From Prorocentrum cordatum (lineage: Eukaryota; Sar; Dinophyceae; Prorocentrales; Prorocentraceae): DNA of 64,000 bases. Positions 31,812 to 43,348 of the stretch are shown here, piece after piece. A program made the translations under genes and the position numbers. Location: assembly GCA_963575745.1 (NCBI GenBank), contig CAUYUJ010018876.1, positions 62,001 through 126,000 of the forward strand. Direction: 5' to 3'. The notes below the pieces were generated by a model. It saw nothing but the letters and a program-made list of their open reading frames with translations. It made no database searches and had not been told where the DNA came from. Position 1 is the first letter of the stretch; each line of letters starts with the position of its first letter.

Positions 31812-32126
31812 CCCCAGGACAAAGAGGAGGAGGAGGAGGAGGAGGAGGAGGAGGAGGAGGGGGAGGAGGGGGAGGAGGAGGAGGGGGAGGAGGAGGGGGA
31901 GGAGGAGGAGGAGGAGGAGGAGGAGGAGGACGACTGACGGGCGCCTCGCCTCGCCTCGCCTCGCCTCGCTTCCCCCCACCCATGAAGTAGATCTTGGCTG
32001 CTCTTGGCGCCCATGTCAAGCAGGAGCAGCTCGCACGGGGGGCCCGCCTCCCTCCCCCCCGGTGGACACGCGAATCTCTGTTTCGCGCAGCGGTGCATTG
32101 TGTTTGTGTGTGTGTGTGTGTGTTTC
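31812..32126. repeat. GGA, CGCCT and TG tracts
   Basis: GGA/GGGGA at 31817-31930; five CGCCT pentamers at about 31942-31967; a TG run at 32101-32124. Confidence 0.9.
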
Positions 32127-32239
32127 GGGGCGGCCCTGGGGAAAGTAAGAAAGGGGCTCCCGTGCGCCGGATGCGTTGCAACAAGGCGTACCCCTGGGGG
32201 TCAGCCAGTTGTTGTGGGATCTTCCGGAGTTGCGGATCT

Positions 32240-32564
32240 TGAAGACTCCTGACGATTCCTGGAATTGCAGATCCTGAGCTTGATGAACTCATTGTCCGTC
32301 TGTTTATTCAAGCTTCCTTATGCTAGATTTCTCTTCCTTTTTGATGTGATTGTTCCTTCTGCAAATCCCTTCCTCATTCTGCTGAAGTATGCTTTCTCAG
32401 GTTTTCGTGTTTATGCTAAACTCCTTATCATTATCTTACGTTCAGTTAACGTTCAGTTTTCTGGTGCTTGCTAAATAATTCTAAATCGTTTCGTCATTAC
32501 GTGCATACTTGTCCGGTATATGGAAATATGGTAAATGATTATAACCGTGTTTTTCCCAGCACTG
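32240..32564. other. AT-richer unique sequence
   Basis: About 325 bp of clearly lower GC than its surroundings, T-rich, no open frame of note. It could be intron or UTR. Confidence 0.4.
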
Positions 32565-32653
32565 TTTCAAACAGTCGCACGAAGCAGAAGTCCAGAGCCA
32601 GTCCCCCCCTCCCCTCTTTGGCCCAATCTGTCGAAGCGTCGAATAAGAAAACA
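32565..32653 (+). repeat. Dispersed repeat D2, copy 1
   Basis: Matches 51065-51152 in the same orientation: shared TTTCAAAC, AGCAGA, CCAGA, CCCCTC, GCCCAAT and TCGAA...AATA.GAAAAC blocks. Followed by GGA-type sequence to about 32850. Confidence 0.75.
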
Positions 32654-33299
32654 TTACCTACGAAGAAAGAGGAGGAAGAGGAGGGAGGAGTGGGGAGTAA
32701 AGAGAAGAAGTGGACGGGGAGTTCCTGGAGGAGGGAGGGGAGGGAGGAGGGCAATGGGAGGAGGGAGGATGGAGGAGGATGCGGAGGATGCATTCGGAGG
32801 AGGTGAAAGAAGAGGAGAGGAGGAGGAGGATGAGGAGGGAGGAGGGAGGTGCGAGGATGATGATGCCTAGGAGTGGGAGGAGGGAGGAATGTGGAATGAC
32901 GCGGGAGGATAGCGGAGTGGAGGGAGGAAGCATCAGCCAGGAGGGGGGGGGACATTGGAGACATTGCAGAGGGGCGGCAAGTGACGAGTCACGAGCAACC
33001 CTCAGAAGAATATAGAGCCCAACGGCCCGCACTGCAACCGAGCCCCCATGAGAGTCTCGCTCGTGCGGCCGACCGGCGGAGATGGACCACCCCCAGGGAC
33101 CACTCTTTGCGCACCAGAGGCTTGCTCGGCAGAGGCCCAACCACGAGGTGGCAGTGAGGCTCAGGAGGGCCAACGCCCCTCAGCCATTCTCCAGCCTCTC
33201 CGGCTTGGCGCGGAGCCGCAGCTCGGCCAGCGAGAGATGCCGTCGAGGCTCGGGGCCACGGTGTCGGGGCACGCTCCAGGCGCCGCGAGGCTCAGCGCC

Positions 33300-33830
33300 A
33301 CTAAGCGCACGCGCTCGCGCTCCTCAGCCGTAGCTGCAGCTCCGCCAGCCGCTGCTGGCTCCGCCGCCGCCGCCGCCGCCAGTCACGCCACCACCAACGG
33401 CTGCTCCGCCTCCACGTTCGAGAGTCTGGAAGCCGCGGCGCGGTCCAGGTTCGCATCGGCCCAGCTGTCATCGCATTCCGAGTCCCTGGCCGTGTCGACG
33501 CTGCCGCCATCGCCCGCCGCGGCCACCAGCGGGAGCGCGGCGCGCTCCGCGCATTCCAGCTCGGCAGCCCCTGCCGCGCCAGCGGCCTCCCGCCGCCGCG
33601 CTGCGAGGCGCTGGCGGCGTCGGCGCCTCCGCGCCGACCTCCGCTGCCGAGCCGGTCTCGGGAGCCGCTGCACCTCCATCCGTGTCGGGCTGCTCGACCT
33701 CGCCGCCGGGCGGCGGCGCGGCGCGGGTCGGCGCCGCTCGGAGCGCGGAGAGCGACGGACCGCGCCAGGGCTGCCACCGTGCGGCGCGGAGGTGCACACC
33801 GCCCACACCGTGGGCAGCTCCTCAAGGCGC
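33300..33830 (-). CDS. Candidate GC-rich gene fragment (frameshifted)
   Basis: Minus strand, in order: GGEVEQPDTDGGAAAPETGS in one frame; ELECAERAALPLVAAAGDGG and DSECDDSWADANLDRAAASR in another (to TGA near 33384); then QQRLAELQLRLRSASA in a third after a CGG run. Each piece has strongly GC-biased third codon positions. The two frame changes sit at low-complexity GCC/CGG stretches, so this is a pseudogene, an assembly error or a gene with tiny introns. No domain recognised. Confidence 0.4.
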
Positions 33831-33879
33831 CGCCGTGGCCCCGCGCGAGCGCCATGAGCCAGGCGGAACCCTGCGGTCG

Positions 33880-35022
33880 CTTGAGCCAGCACGAGCCAGG
33901 AGGGAGGAGGTGGGAGTGGAGAAGGAGGGGGTGGGAGAGGAGAAGGAGGAAGAGAGATGGTGATCGAACGGTGCACTGGGGACCTCGTGAATGTTGGATG
34001 AGTGGCGTTTATCGGGTTGTGTACCTGCTTGCGCGATGGGCTCTCAGCGGTCAGGGCCACGCGCCCCCGCTGCTGGGAGGCTGTCTCGGCGTGGGCGGTA
34101 CCATTCCTTGTGCACGCAGGCAGCGGGACCTGGGCCTATTCGCGCGCGGCGGCCGCACGACTGTGGACCCCTTCGGGCGCGTGCGCACACCACTCAACAC
34201 AGAGAACCAAAAGGCGTCTGATGATACTCCACTTGAGTGCCTACGGCACGTGGGGGGGATTGAGAAGGTGTGGTGGGCCAGAGGCGGTTCCCGGCAGCCA
34301 TGGCTGGCGCATTGGTGCACCATCCAATGCCGCCGTCTGAAGCTTGAACCGACGACCCAGGCTTTCGCGCTGACCCAGGCTCCAGCGAAAGAAAGGGGGT
34401 GAGGTGGAGGTGGATGGGAGGGAGGATGCGGGAAAGAAGGCGAGGATGTGGAGGGAGGCAGAGGGAGGAGGTGGGAAGATTGGATTGGGCTTCCGTCGCC
34501 AAGAAACACAGTCCCGCCATGCTTTGGCCCTGCGATGGGATAGGAGGAGGTGGAAGGGACGTGGAGGAGGATGAGTGAGGAGAAGGGACGAGGGGATAGG
34601 GAGAATAATGAGGGAAGAGGGAAAACGAGAGAGTGGAGGATAGATCATGGATGAGGAGGAGGAGGAGGAGGAGGAGGAGGAGGAGGAGGAGGAGGAGGAG
34701 GAGGAGGAGGTGCACTGCCCACGGGGGGGAGCAGGGGCGGTCAAGAAGTGGAAGGGCCGATAAAAAGGAAGCACGAGGGAAAGGAAGCACGAGGGTGGGT
34801 GCCGTTCGGCGGGGAAGCGGGGGTACCCCTTTTGCTCCCTGGGGTGGTGACGAGCACCCCAGGGGCCCTCGGGCACGCCCCCCCCTCCCATGAACGGCCG
34901 AATCAAGCCCAGCGTTATCCGAACGCTTGGCCCTGGCACCGGGCCTTGCGTCGAGGGCCCGCTGTCCGAGAGCCTCAGCTTCCGCTCGATCGGAAAAACA
35001 GGAGGTCGAGGAGGAGGAGGAG
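33880..35022. other. No supportable gene; GGA tract at 34648-34710
   Basis: Unique sequence with GGGA-type stretches at 33898-33960 and 34400-34640 and a clean GGA run at 34648-34710. A final GGA run (35002-35022) leads into composite element copy 2. Confidence 0.6.
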
Positions 35023-35890
35023 GACCAGTGAGAACCCAAGACTAATCAACGATGTTGGAATATTCCCTCCCTCCACGCTCCCTTTTAGGCCCCCGCAAGG
35101 GTTCATTTTCACTGAGGGAGGTGCCCCGTTGGGGGACAACCGTGCGAAAACCCCGGAGCGTGCCAAAACACCATTCTCACCATTATCGGGACTTCAACGC
35201 CACGGGTCAACCAGACTGTTGCGTCTGGGCGATCCTGAACCGTGCCAGAAAACAATTCCTGGGACTTCAGTACCGCGAATCAAAGAAACTGTTGCGGCCT
35301 GACAGTCCAGAATCGCTCCAAAACGCAATTTCTGGTTCACTAACCTTGCGAACCAATCAAGCGCTTGCGAATGCTTGAAAAGAATGTGCGCGAGGCTAAG
35401 GCGAGAGCCACATTTTGAAAAGGAACCGCGCTCAATCCGTGAAGCTCTTGCATTTTTGAAGGAATGTACGCGGCGCTGAGGCGAGAGCGCCAGCTTGAAG
35501 GACTACCCGCCCTCAATCCATGAAGCTCTTGCATCTGTTCAAAACGAAGGTGCGCGGCGTCAAATTTTGAAAACCATCCACCCTCAACCAATTGAAGCTC
35601 CTGTAAAGCTTTAACCGGATGTGTGCGGCGCTGAGGCGAGAGCATCATTTTGAAAACCGCGCGCCCTCAATCCGTGAAAATCTTGTCACATTGTAAAACG
35701 AATGTGCGCGGCGCTAAGGCGAGAGCCACATCTTGGAGGCGACCCGCCCTCCATGTGTGAAACTGTTGTCGGTTTTACCGCTTCAGGTTCATAAATGGTT
35801 CGGAAGTCACAAAAACGAAACGCCCAGCCCGCCCTTCCGATTGGCCTCGGGGTGCGACACGGCGCAGTCATTCATAAGGAAAAGGAATGG
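35023..35890 (+). mobile_element. Composite element C, copy 2
   Basis: 868 bp between GGA tracts. The 5' module begins GACCAGTGAGAACCC; then ~74-bp repeats; five ~82-bp monomers (about 35360-35760; one is truncated near 35553); then the 3' module with CATTCATAAGGA. Only about 95 bp of GGA separates it from copy 3, so the two are head to tail. Confidence 0.85.
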
Positions 35891-35983
35891 AGGAGGAGAA
35901 GGAGGAGGGGACAGGAGGAGGAGGAGGAGGAGGAGGAGGAGGAGGAGGAGTATGAGCAGGAGGTGGAGGAGGAGAAGGAGGAG
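35891..35983. repeat. GGA tract joining composite copies 2 and 3
   Basis: Purine tract that ends copy 2 and begins copy 3. Confidence 0.9.
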
Positions 35984-37169
35984 GACAAGAGAAAACCAAG
36001 AGTCATCAACGATGTTGGAATTCACCCTCCCTCCAAGCTCCCTCTTCATAGGCCCCTACAACGGTTCATTTCCATCGAGGGAACTGCCTCGTTGGAAGAC
36101 AACCGTTTGAAGATCCTGAAGCATGCCAAAACATTGTTCTCGGGATTTCAACGCCACGTATCAATCTGACTGCTGCGTCTTGACGATCGGGAATCGTGCC
36201 AGAGCGCCATTATTTTTGGGACGTCGACACCGCGAATCAACATAACGGTTGCGCCCGCATATCCCTGAATATGCCCAAAACACCATTTCTGGTACGTTGA
36301 TCCTGCGAAGCCGTAGAACTTTAGCAAATGTTTAAAACGAATGTGCGCGGCGCTGAGGCGAGAGCCACATTTTGAAAAAGACCCGCCCTCATCCAGTGAA
36401 GCTCTTGCAATTTGTTACAACGAATGTGCGCGGCGCTAAGGCGAGAGCCACATTTCCAAAACGACCCGCCCTCAATCCATGAAGCTTTTGCAAAGTTAAA
36501 AACGAATGTGCGCGGCGCTAAGGCGAGAGCCACATGTTGAAAACGACTCGCCCTCAATCCATGAAGCTGAGTGTGCGCGGCGCTAAGGCGAGAGGCACAT
36601 TTTGAAAAGGGCCCGCCCTCATTCCGTGAAACCCTTGGACATGTTAAACACGAATGTGCGCGGCGCTAAGGCGAGAGCCACATTTTGAAAACGACCCGCC
36701 CTCATTCCGTGAAACCCTGGAACATGTTTCAGACGAATGCGCGCGGCGCTAAGGCGAGAACCACATTTTGAAAACGACCCGCCCTCATTCCGTGAAGGTC
36801 CTGAACATGTTAAAAACGAATGTGCGCGGCGCTAAGGCGAGAGTCACATTTTGAAAACGGCCCGCCCTCAATCCGTGAAACCCTTGCAAATGTTTAAAGC
36901 GAATTCGCGCGGCGCTAAGGCGAAACCACATTTTGAACACGGCCCGCCTTCCATCCGTGAAACTATTGTAAGTTTTTGCAACGAATGTGCGCGGCGCTAA
37001 GGCGAGAGCCACATTTTGAAAACGACCCGCCCTCCATCCGTGAAGCTGTTGTCACTTTAAAGTTTCAGAGTCATACATGGTGGGGAAGTCTCAGTCGAAA
37101 CGCCCAGCCGCCCTAAAAACTTGCTTCGGGGTGCGACAGGGAGAGGTTATTTATAAGAAGAAGGAATGG
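35984..37169 (+). mobile_element. Composite element C, copy 3 (longest)
   Basis: 1186 bp, the largest copy because it carries nine ~82-bp monomers (about 36300-37050). The 5' module is ATCAACGATGTTGGAATTCA; the 3' module has GGTTATTTATAAGAAGAAGG. Some monomers lack part of the GAAACCCTTG spacer, giving periods of 65-86 bp. Confidence 0.85.
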
Positions 37170-37184
37170 CGAAGCAGTGGGAGG

Positions 37185-37398
37185 ACACGAGGGAGGAGAA
37201 GGAGGAGGTGGAGGAGGACGAGAAGGAAGAGTGCGAGGAGGACGGGGGGGAGGAGGAGGAGGAGGAGGAGGAGGAGGAGGAGGAGGAGGAGGAGGTGGAG
37301 GTGGAGGAGGAGGAGGAGGAGGAAGAGGAGGAGGAGGAGGAGGAGGAGGAGGATGAGGAGGAGGAGGAGGAGGAGGAGGAGTTGGAGGAACTGGATGA
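37185..37398. repeat. GGA tract
   Basis: Purine tract at the 3' side of composite copy 3. Confidence 0.9.
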
Positions 37399-37570
37399 GC
37401 TGGACGACCTCTCGGGGCTGCCTGCTCCGCGTGCTGCCTGCCCTGTGGTCCAAGTTGGCATCCTCCGGAGGAGAGCCAGCCTGTGGGACCGCGGCTGACG
37501 AAGGAGGAGAAGAGGGTCCAGCGCCTCCAGAACTCGCACTACGGTTATTTCGCAAAGGCCCCACGTCCAC
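37395..37570 (-). CDS. Weak candidate exon
   Basis: Minus frame with GC-biased third positions: PSSPPSSAAVPQAGSPPEDA and NLDHRAGSTRSRQPREVVQL, running into poly-Leu from the GGA tract. No family recognised; low confidence because it adjoins a microsatellite. Confidence 0.25.
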
Positions 37571-37729
37571 GACGACGACGACGGCGACGGCGACGGCGAC
37601 GGCAGCGGCGGCGGCGGTGGCGAAATCCGGGTGTCGGAGCGTTGTAGGCGTTTCGGAGGTTTTTTTCCACCACAGCTAGACGCGGCTCGAACATCTGGCC
37701 AGTGTGGACCCAGGTGGGGTCGATTCTGA

Positions 37730-37870
37730 GCGTTCCTCCCTCCTCCCCACCCCCTCCCCCTCCCCCTCTTCCTCTTCCTCCTCATCTTCCTCCTCGGTCT
37801 CCGAATTCCTCTACTTAGATTCCTTTTTTCCCTTGGTCCTCATCGTCTCCCCCCTCCTCCTTCCCCCTTC
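37730..37870. repeat. TCC/CCT pyrimidine tract
   Basis: From here to about 46.9 kb purine tracts are on the minus strand. Confidence 0.85.
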
Positions 37871-37964
37871 TCCTCCACCCTCGGACCACTTTCGGGTCTG
37901 AGGTCTGGGCGGAACGTTCTCGGAGAGGCGCAGCTGCTGAAGAGTTGTTCGACCGAGTCTTGAA

Positions 37965-38440
37965 CATCATACTTCTCATCAGCATCATCATCGACAGCAT
38001 CTTAAATCATAGTTGTCATCAGCATTGTCATCGGCACTCTCTTAACACATGCTCATCACCACCATTGTCATCAGCAAGGTTTGATAGTCATGCTCGCCAT
38101 CACCATCGTCACCAACAGCGTCATCAGACGAATGCATGTCATCAGCATCGTCATCAGCAGCATCTCGACACCAATGCTTGTCGTCACCATCGTTACTGTC
38201 TTGAAACACATGCTGGTCACCACCATGGTCACCGACAGCGCGTTGAGAGTTGTCATCGGCATCGTCATCGGTATCATCTTCAGGCTGATGCATGCCATCT
38301 TCATCGCCATCGACAGCATCTTGACGACCATACTCGTCATCAACGTCGTCATCGGCACTGTCTTGAAACACATGGTTGTTACCGCCATCGTCGCCGGCAG
38401 CGCCTTGATCACAACACTCGTCATCATCATCATCCGCATC
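37965..38440. repeat. ~45-bp minisatellite of CATC/GTCATC motifs
   Basis: About ten units such as CATCGTCATCGGCACTGTC followed by TTGAAACACATG. A 45-bp period keeps 15-residue repeats open on both strands; no evidence of selection for either. Confidence 0.75.
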
Positions 38441-38486
38441 ATCATAATCCTGTCCGTAGCTGTTTCCAGGCTCAAGCTTCGAGATA

Positions 38487-38568
38487 GAGCAGCCGTACCG
38501 TAGAGCAGAAGATGCCCCGCGCGCTTCCTATGAAGGAGAGTAAGATGAGCAGCCGTACCGTAGAGCAT
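38487..38568. repeat. 21-bp direct repeat pair
   Basis: GAGCAGCCGTACCGTAGAGC occurs twice, about 62 bp apart. Confidence 0.9.
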
Positions 38569-38659
38569 ATGATGGGCAACCGCGGTTGGAAGAGATCAGG
38601 GGTGGGGCGGCGCTTGCGCGGCAAGCAGGCGCCGCCCCCTGATTTCGACGCGGGCGCCT

Positions 38660-39225
38660 ATGTCGAATGAGGAGAAGCGGAGGAAGAACAAAGAGAGCCA
38701 GCGGAGGAGCATAATGAGGAAGGCGCAGGCGAAGGCGAAGAAAGCGAAGGCGAAGGCGAAGGCGCAGAACACGATCATGAATAAACCCCTGAAAATTCGA
38801 GTTCGGACTTGCTGCAGAAGGTCCACAAGGCGACAGGGGCCAGGGAATCGTTTGTGAAACCCTACACCTTCAAGAAGCTCACTTTCATTCCTGGCACCCA
38901 GACGGACGAGGGGACCGTTGAGAAGCCGTCCAGGCTGGACAACATGAAGAAGGTTGTCTCAGATCACCCTTACGTACCTGTTCCGCTGGAACGCGGCGCA
39001 GGCTGGTTTCCAGCGCCTCTCATTGGACGCGCAGCGTTTCGACTCGATTGCTGCGTCGCACGGCATGCCCGCGCACTGCGGCTACCCTGTCGTTTTCGAC
39101 TTGACGCATGCATTGCGGGGCGCCAAATCATACGAGCCCGACTTCGCAGAGTTGGCTGTTCTTCCGAACAACAAGCTCATGTGCCCCGTGGTGCCCGCGC
39201 AGATGGCGGAGGACGACGTCACGGG
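38660..39225 (+). pseudogene. Hypothetical protein fragment, one frame break
   Basis: ATG at 38660 begins a Lys/Ala-rich basic segment (EKRRKNKESQRRSIMRKAQA...). A second frame reads VHKATGARESFVKPYTFKKL and TFIPGTQTDEGTVEKPSRLD; a third, from about 38955, reads FQRLSLDAQRFDSIAASHGM and SYEPDFAELAVLPNNKLMCP. The pieces are protein-like with GC-biased codons and abut each other, implying frameshifts near 38800 and 38970 or small introns. The reading runs into a GA microsatellite at 39226. No family recognised. Confidence 0.45.
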
Positions 39226-39226
39226 C

Positions 39227-39265
<39 letters not shown>

Positions 39266-39328
39266 GAGAGAGAGAGAGATAGACAGAGAAAGAGAAACCA
39301 GAGAAAGAGAGAGAGAGAGAGAGAGAGA

Positions 39329-39378
<50 letters not shown>
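39226..39378. repeat. GA dinucleotide tract
   Basis: AGAG runs with AGAC and AGAAAC interruptions. Confidence 0.95.
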
Positions 39379-39380
<2 letters not shown>

Positions 39381-39527
39381 AAACATGACACCGCACAAAT
39401 AAAGAGAAATGACAACGAGAGAGGTATACAGAGGGAGTCGCAAGAAGAGGTTCCGATAGGTTTTCTTCTTCAGAAAGAGCACGCATAAAGCCGCCAGGCC
39501 CCCTTTGCGCTCCGAGCCCTCGTCGCC

Positions 39528-39622
39528 CCCCCCCCCCCCGCCTTCCCTTCGCGATCCTCCTCCTCCTCCTCCTCCTCCTCCTCCTCCTCCTCCTCCTCCT
39601 CCTCCTCCTCCTCCTCTTTCTC
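39528..39622. repeat. Poly-C and TCC tract
   Basis: A C run at 39528-39540 and pure TCC repeats at about 39555-39615. Confidence 0.95.
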
Positions 39623-39920
39623 CTTCCGAGGCGGAGACCGCTGCGTGGCGGGTGGCGAATTCCATCGCATTCCTCCCTGGGCAGTGGAGGGGGGGGGAGG
39701 GGGGGCCCAGCGCCTTCGTCACTCGCGCTGCACTTCGCCGAAGCCCTCGCCAGGGCCCTCGTCAATTACTTGGATCCCCGGGGACTATTGGCAATCTGCA
39801 ATATGTTAACACCATTACCCTAGGACGCGTCGGCGGCAAATCAAGCGCGCAGGCGCGCATGATTGTAATTTCATATTGTGCTCGATGTGCTCCTCCATCT
39901 CCCCAGGCACGAGCGGCGTG

Positions 39921-39995
39921 CGTTTTTGTTCCCAACCATCCTGTGGTGTTGGGGCCTCGCTTGGAAGAGACAGCTCCCCGCGTTCTCCTCCCGCT
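39921..39995 (+). repeat. Dispersed repeat D3, copy 1
   Basis: CCCAACCATCCTGTGGTGTT...GAAGAGAC...CCCCGCGTTC recurs at 62866-62940 in the same orientation, followed in both places by a TCC tract. Confidence 0.75.
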
Positions 39996-40080
39996 TCCTT
40001 CCTCCTCCTCCTCCTCCTCCTCCTCCTCCTCCTCCTCCCTCCTCTCTCCTCCTCCGTCCTCCTCCTCTTCCTCCGTTCCT
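39996..40080. repeat. TCC tract
   Basis: Bounds reversed composite element copy 4. Confidence 0.95.
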
Positions 40081-41110
40081 TCTCATTATATTTAGCTCCT
40101 CCCTGCTGCGTCCCGAGGCCCGTCGAAAGGGCGGGCCAGGCGTTTCGCCTGAGACTTCCTCACCGCTTACGACCCTGAAAGTTTTAAGCCGGCGCCAGTT
40201 TCACACATGGAGGGCGAGTGGTTTTCAAGATGTTGCTCTCGCCTTAGCACCGCGCGCGCTCGTTTTTGAATTTTGCAAGAATGTCACGGATGGGTGGCGG
40301 ATCGTTTTCAACATGTGGTTCTCGCCTTGGCGCCGCGCACATTCGTTCTAAATTTTTGCAGGAGCTTCGCTGATTGAAGGCGGGTGGTTTTCAAAATGGT
40401 GTTCTCGCCTCAGCGCCGCGCGCATTCGGTTCGAACGTGTGCAAGAACTTCGCGGATTGAGGGCGGGTGGTTTTCAAAATAATGTTTTCGCCGTGGCGCC
40501 GCGTACATTCGTTTCGAACATGTGCAAGAGGTTCACGGATTCATGGCGGGTGGTTTTCAAAATGTGGTTCTCGCCTTTGCGCCGCGCGCATTCGTTGTAA
40601 ACGTTTGCGAGATTTTCACGGATGGAGGGTGGCTCGTTTTTAAACTGTGGCTCTCGCTCCGGTACCGCGCACATTCGTTGTAACAATTTGCAATAGTTTC
40701 ACGGATGGAGGGCGGGTGATTTTCGAAATCTTGTTTTCGACTTGGCGCCGCGCGCATTCGTTTCAAACTGTTTCAAACATTTTGCATGTTATCATGGGCT
40801 TACTTATCAAACATGGTTTTCTGAGCGGTTCATGATTGTCAGGGCGCAACAGTTACATGTATTCGCGGTCTTGAAGTCCCAGGACTGGCGTTCTGGTGCG
40901 GCTCGGGATCGCTAAGACGCAACAGTCAGGTTTGTAGCGTTGAAATCTTGAGAATGGTGCTTTGGCACGCTTCAAGATGTGTTCACACAGATGTCCCCCA
41001 ACGGGACAATTCCCTCAGTGGAAATGAGCCCTTGTATGGGCCTCAGAAGAGGCATCTTGGAGGGAGGGTGTATTCAAATATCGTTGATGAGTCCTGGGTT
41101 TGCACCGGTC
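40081..41110 (-). mobile_element. Composite element C, copy 4 (reversed)
   Basis: 1030 bp in reverse orientation between TCC tracts. Read on the minus strand it begins GACCGGTGCAAACCCAGG, has the ATCAACGATATTTGAATA block and ~74-bp repeats, then seven ~82-bp monomers (about 40195-40785), and ends with GCCTCGGGACGCAGCAGGG and ATATAATGAGA. The satellite core here is GCGGCGC(T/C)AAGGCGAGA. Confidence 0.85.
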
Positions 41111-41310
41111 TTCCTCCTCCTCCTCCTCATCCTCCTCCCCCTCCTTCTCCTCCTCCTGGTTCCTGGTTCCTGGTGGCTGCATGGCCGCAGTGACGAAGCC
41201 TCCTCCTCCTCCTCCTCCTCGTCCACCTCTTCCTCCTCTGCCTCCGCCTCCTCCTCCTCCCCCTCCCCCCCTTCGCTCGCCCGGCCCATCTCCCTCCCTT
41301 CCTCCCTCCC
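41111..41310. repeat. TCC tract
   Basis: Pyrimidine tract on the other side of copy 4, with a short unique interruption at 41155-41200. Confidence 0.9.
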
Positions 41311-42230
41311 TCGCTTTCTCCTCCTTCGGCTCCGGGCCCGAGCCGCCGCCCGCCGGCGCGCCCCTCGCGCGCGCGTGCCCGGCGTGGGGCTGCGGGCGGG
41401 CGACCCTTCGGCGGGCCTGGCATGATGCAGGACGCGCCCCGCCTCGCGCCGGTCTCGGCGTGGAAAGGGGGGGCCCTGGGAGCTGGGAGGTTGGATTCGG
41501 TATCGGCGCTGGTGTATCCAAAGACCCCCCCCCGCGGCGTGATGAGAATCACGACGGGAGGTTTCGTGACGTCTTCGGGCTCTGGGGGTCCTCGATGGCT
41601 CGGGGACCGTCCAGAAGCGACCCCGGATGAAAAGCCTTGCCGGGGGCATTGGTCCAGACCTTTTGGGGTCGACGTAGTGAAACAAATCATGATGTCGGGG
41701 GTCGGGGATATCCGTGGTCGAAATCCAGCCCGGTCCTGCTGAATCTGGCTCGATGCCCCGCAATTATTTTCAATATTGCGTCGCAAGCAAGCAAGGCAGC
41801 CAGGCGCCTTCATTGCATGGCGCATAAGCAGTACACAATAGTCGACTGACGCATACGAAGCATGCTGACATATTTAGCAACCGTATGGAAACACACACAC
41901 ACACGCCGTTCCCTGTAGTTTCGGGCGTCCGCGCTTGCGCTTGCGGTACCACTGCCTTGGTCTGTTCCTTCCAGACTCACACACGAGGTCACGCAGGATG
42001 TGACCATCGGGGAGTTGTGATATCTTGCTGTGAATTTCTTGGTGGTCGCTCAGTAGGCGTGCGCGTGCACGTGCTCTCACCTCAACATTTGTAAATGTTG
42101 ACATGTACGCATGCGGTGTTTCCAAGATTGCGTGATCCCCCTTGATCATTTGCATAATGTGGTTTAGCAGCCCATTGATCGGAGTTAAGTTTTTTTGGCC
42201 GATCCGACAAGTCCAGGGACCTACAACACA
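41311..42230. other. Unique sequence, no supportable gene
   Basis: GC-rich to about 41750, then a more balanced composition with short CA and CGTG stretches. No domain seen. Confidence 0.5.
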
Positions 42231-42231
42231 C

Positions 42232-42280
<49 letters not shown>
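42229..42280. repeat. TA dinucleotide microsatellite
   Basis: About 22 TA dinucleotides preceded by CATATATACATA. Confidence 0.95.
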
Positions 42281-42890
42281 TCAGACACATCCACCTACTC
42301 GTATATACACACATACTCAGCAGTATATATGTAATGCAGATACACACCACCGTGGGCTTGTTTTCTGCCATATGGGGTTGTTTGGGTTGCTGTCTTGGCG
42401 GTAGGTCACAGAACGCATTGCATCTGCCACTGATCACACGCCGTCGTCTGCGAACTATCACGTGGGCGTGCCTTTCTATGTGCAAGGGGCACGCTCAGTT
42501 GGTGTATACGTTGGATTGGTGAATCACTATATTTGAAGGGGCGAGTGGGTGGGGGGAGGCGGGCGTTCTTTATCACACCCCTGGGTTGCCATAGATAGAC
42601 GGGTCGATCGCACACATTCTCGACTGAATGAGGCTCCTTTCTGCGCGCATGCTTGAACGACATTGCCCGTGCTTGGTGCAGGCTCGCAGCTGCGGCGTTG
42701 GCGAGTATGAGTTTGTCCATGCGTATGGCAGCCTTCAGCAGTGTATACTCACGGACCCCGTGCTACCCAGGAGTTTTCTCCTAGCAGAGGGGCCCGAGGG
42801 AACGTGGTCCAGAGTTTGTCCGCCGCTTGCGGCCGCTGGGGGCCGCTCCCAGCGTGTTGCGCATCGGAGCAGCTAAGCTCCCTCACTGAT
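42281..42890. other. Unique sequence, no supportable gene
   Basis: Balanced composition; open frames are short and unconvincing. Confidence 0.5.
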
Positions 42891-43348
42891 CCTCCTCCCT
42901 CCCTTCCTCCTTCCCTCCCCCTCCTCCTCCTCCTCATCCTCCTCCTCCCCCTCCTCCTCCTCCTCCTCCTCCTCCTCCTCCTCCTCTCCCTCCTCCCCTT
43001 CCTCCCTCGCCTCCCTCCTCCCTCGCCTCCCTCCTCCGCCTCTTCTCCACTTGCTTGCCCTCCTCCTCCTCCTCCCTCCTTCTTCGCCTCCCTCCTGCTC
43101 CCCCGCCTCCTCCTCCTCCTGCTCCTCCTCCTCCTCCTCCTCCTCCTCCTCCCTCCTCCTCCTCTCTCCTCTTCGCCTCCCTCCTGCTCCCCCGCCTCCT
43201 CCTCCTTCTCCTCCTGCTCCTCCTCCTCCTTCTCCTCCTCCTCCTCCTCCTCCTCCTCCTCCTCTCCTCCTCCCCTCCTCCTCCCCCTCCTCGTCTCCCT
43301 CCTCCCCTCTCCTCCTCCTCGTTTTCTTCCTCCTCCCAGGCCTTACCC
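42891..43348. repeat. Long TCC/CTCC pyrimidine tract
   Basis: About 460 bp of pyrimidine with internal near-duplicates around CGCCTCCCTCCTGCTCCCCC (about 43088 and 43174). Confidence 0.95.

Noticed and set aside
36300-37050. CRISPR array
   Set aside because: The ~82-bp units are homogeneous tandem monomers without unique spacers, and the window is eukaryotic.
42229-42280. Promoter TATA box
   Set aside because: It is a simple TA microsatellite with no adjacent gene.
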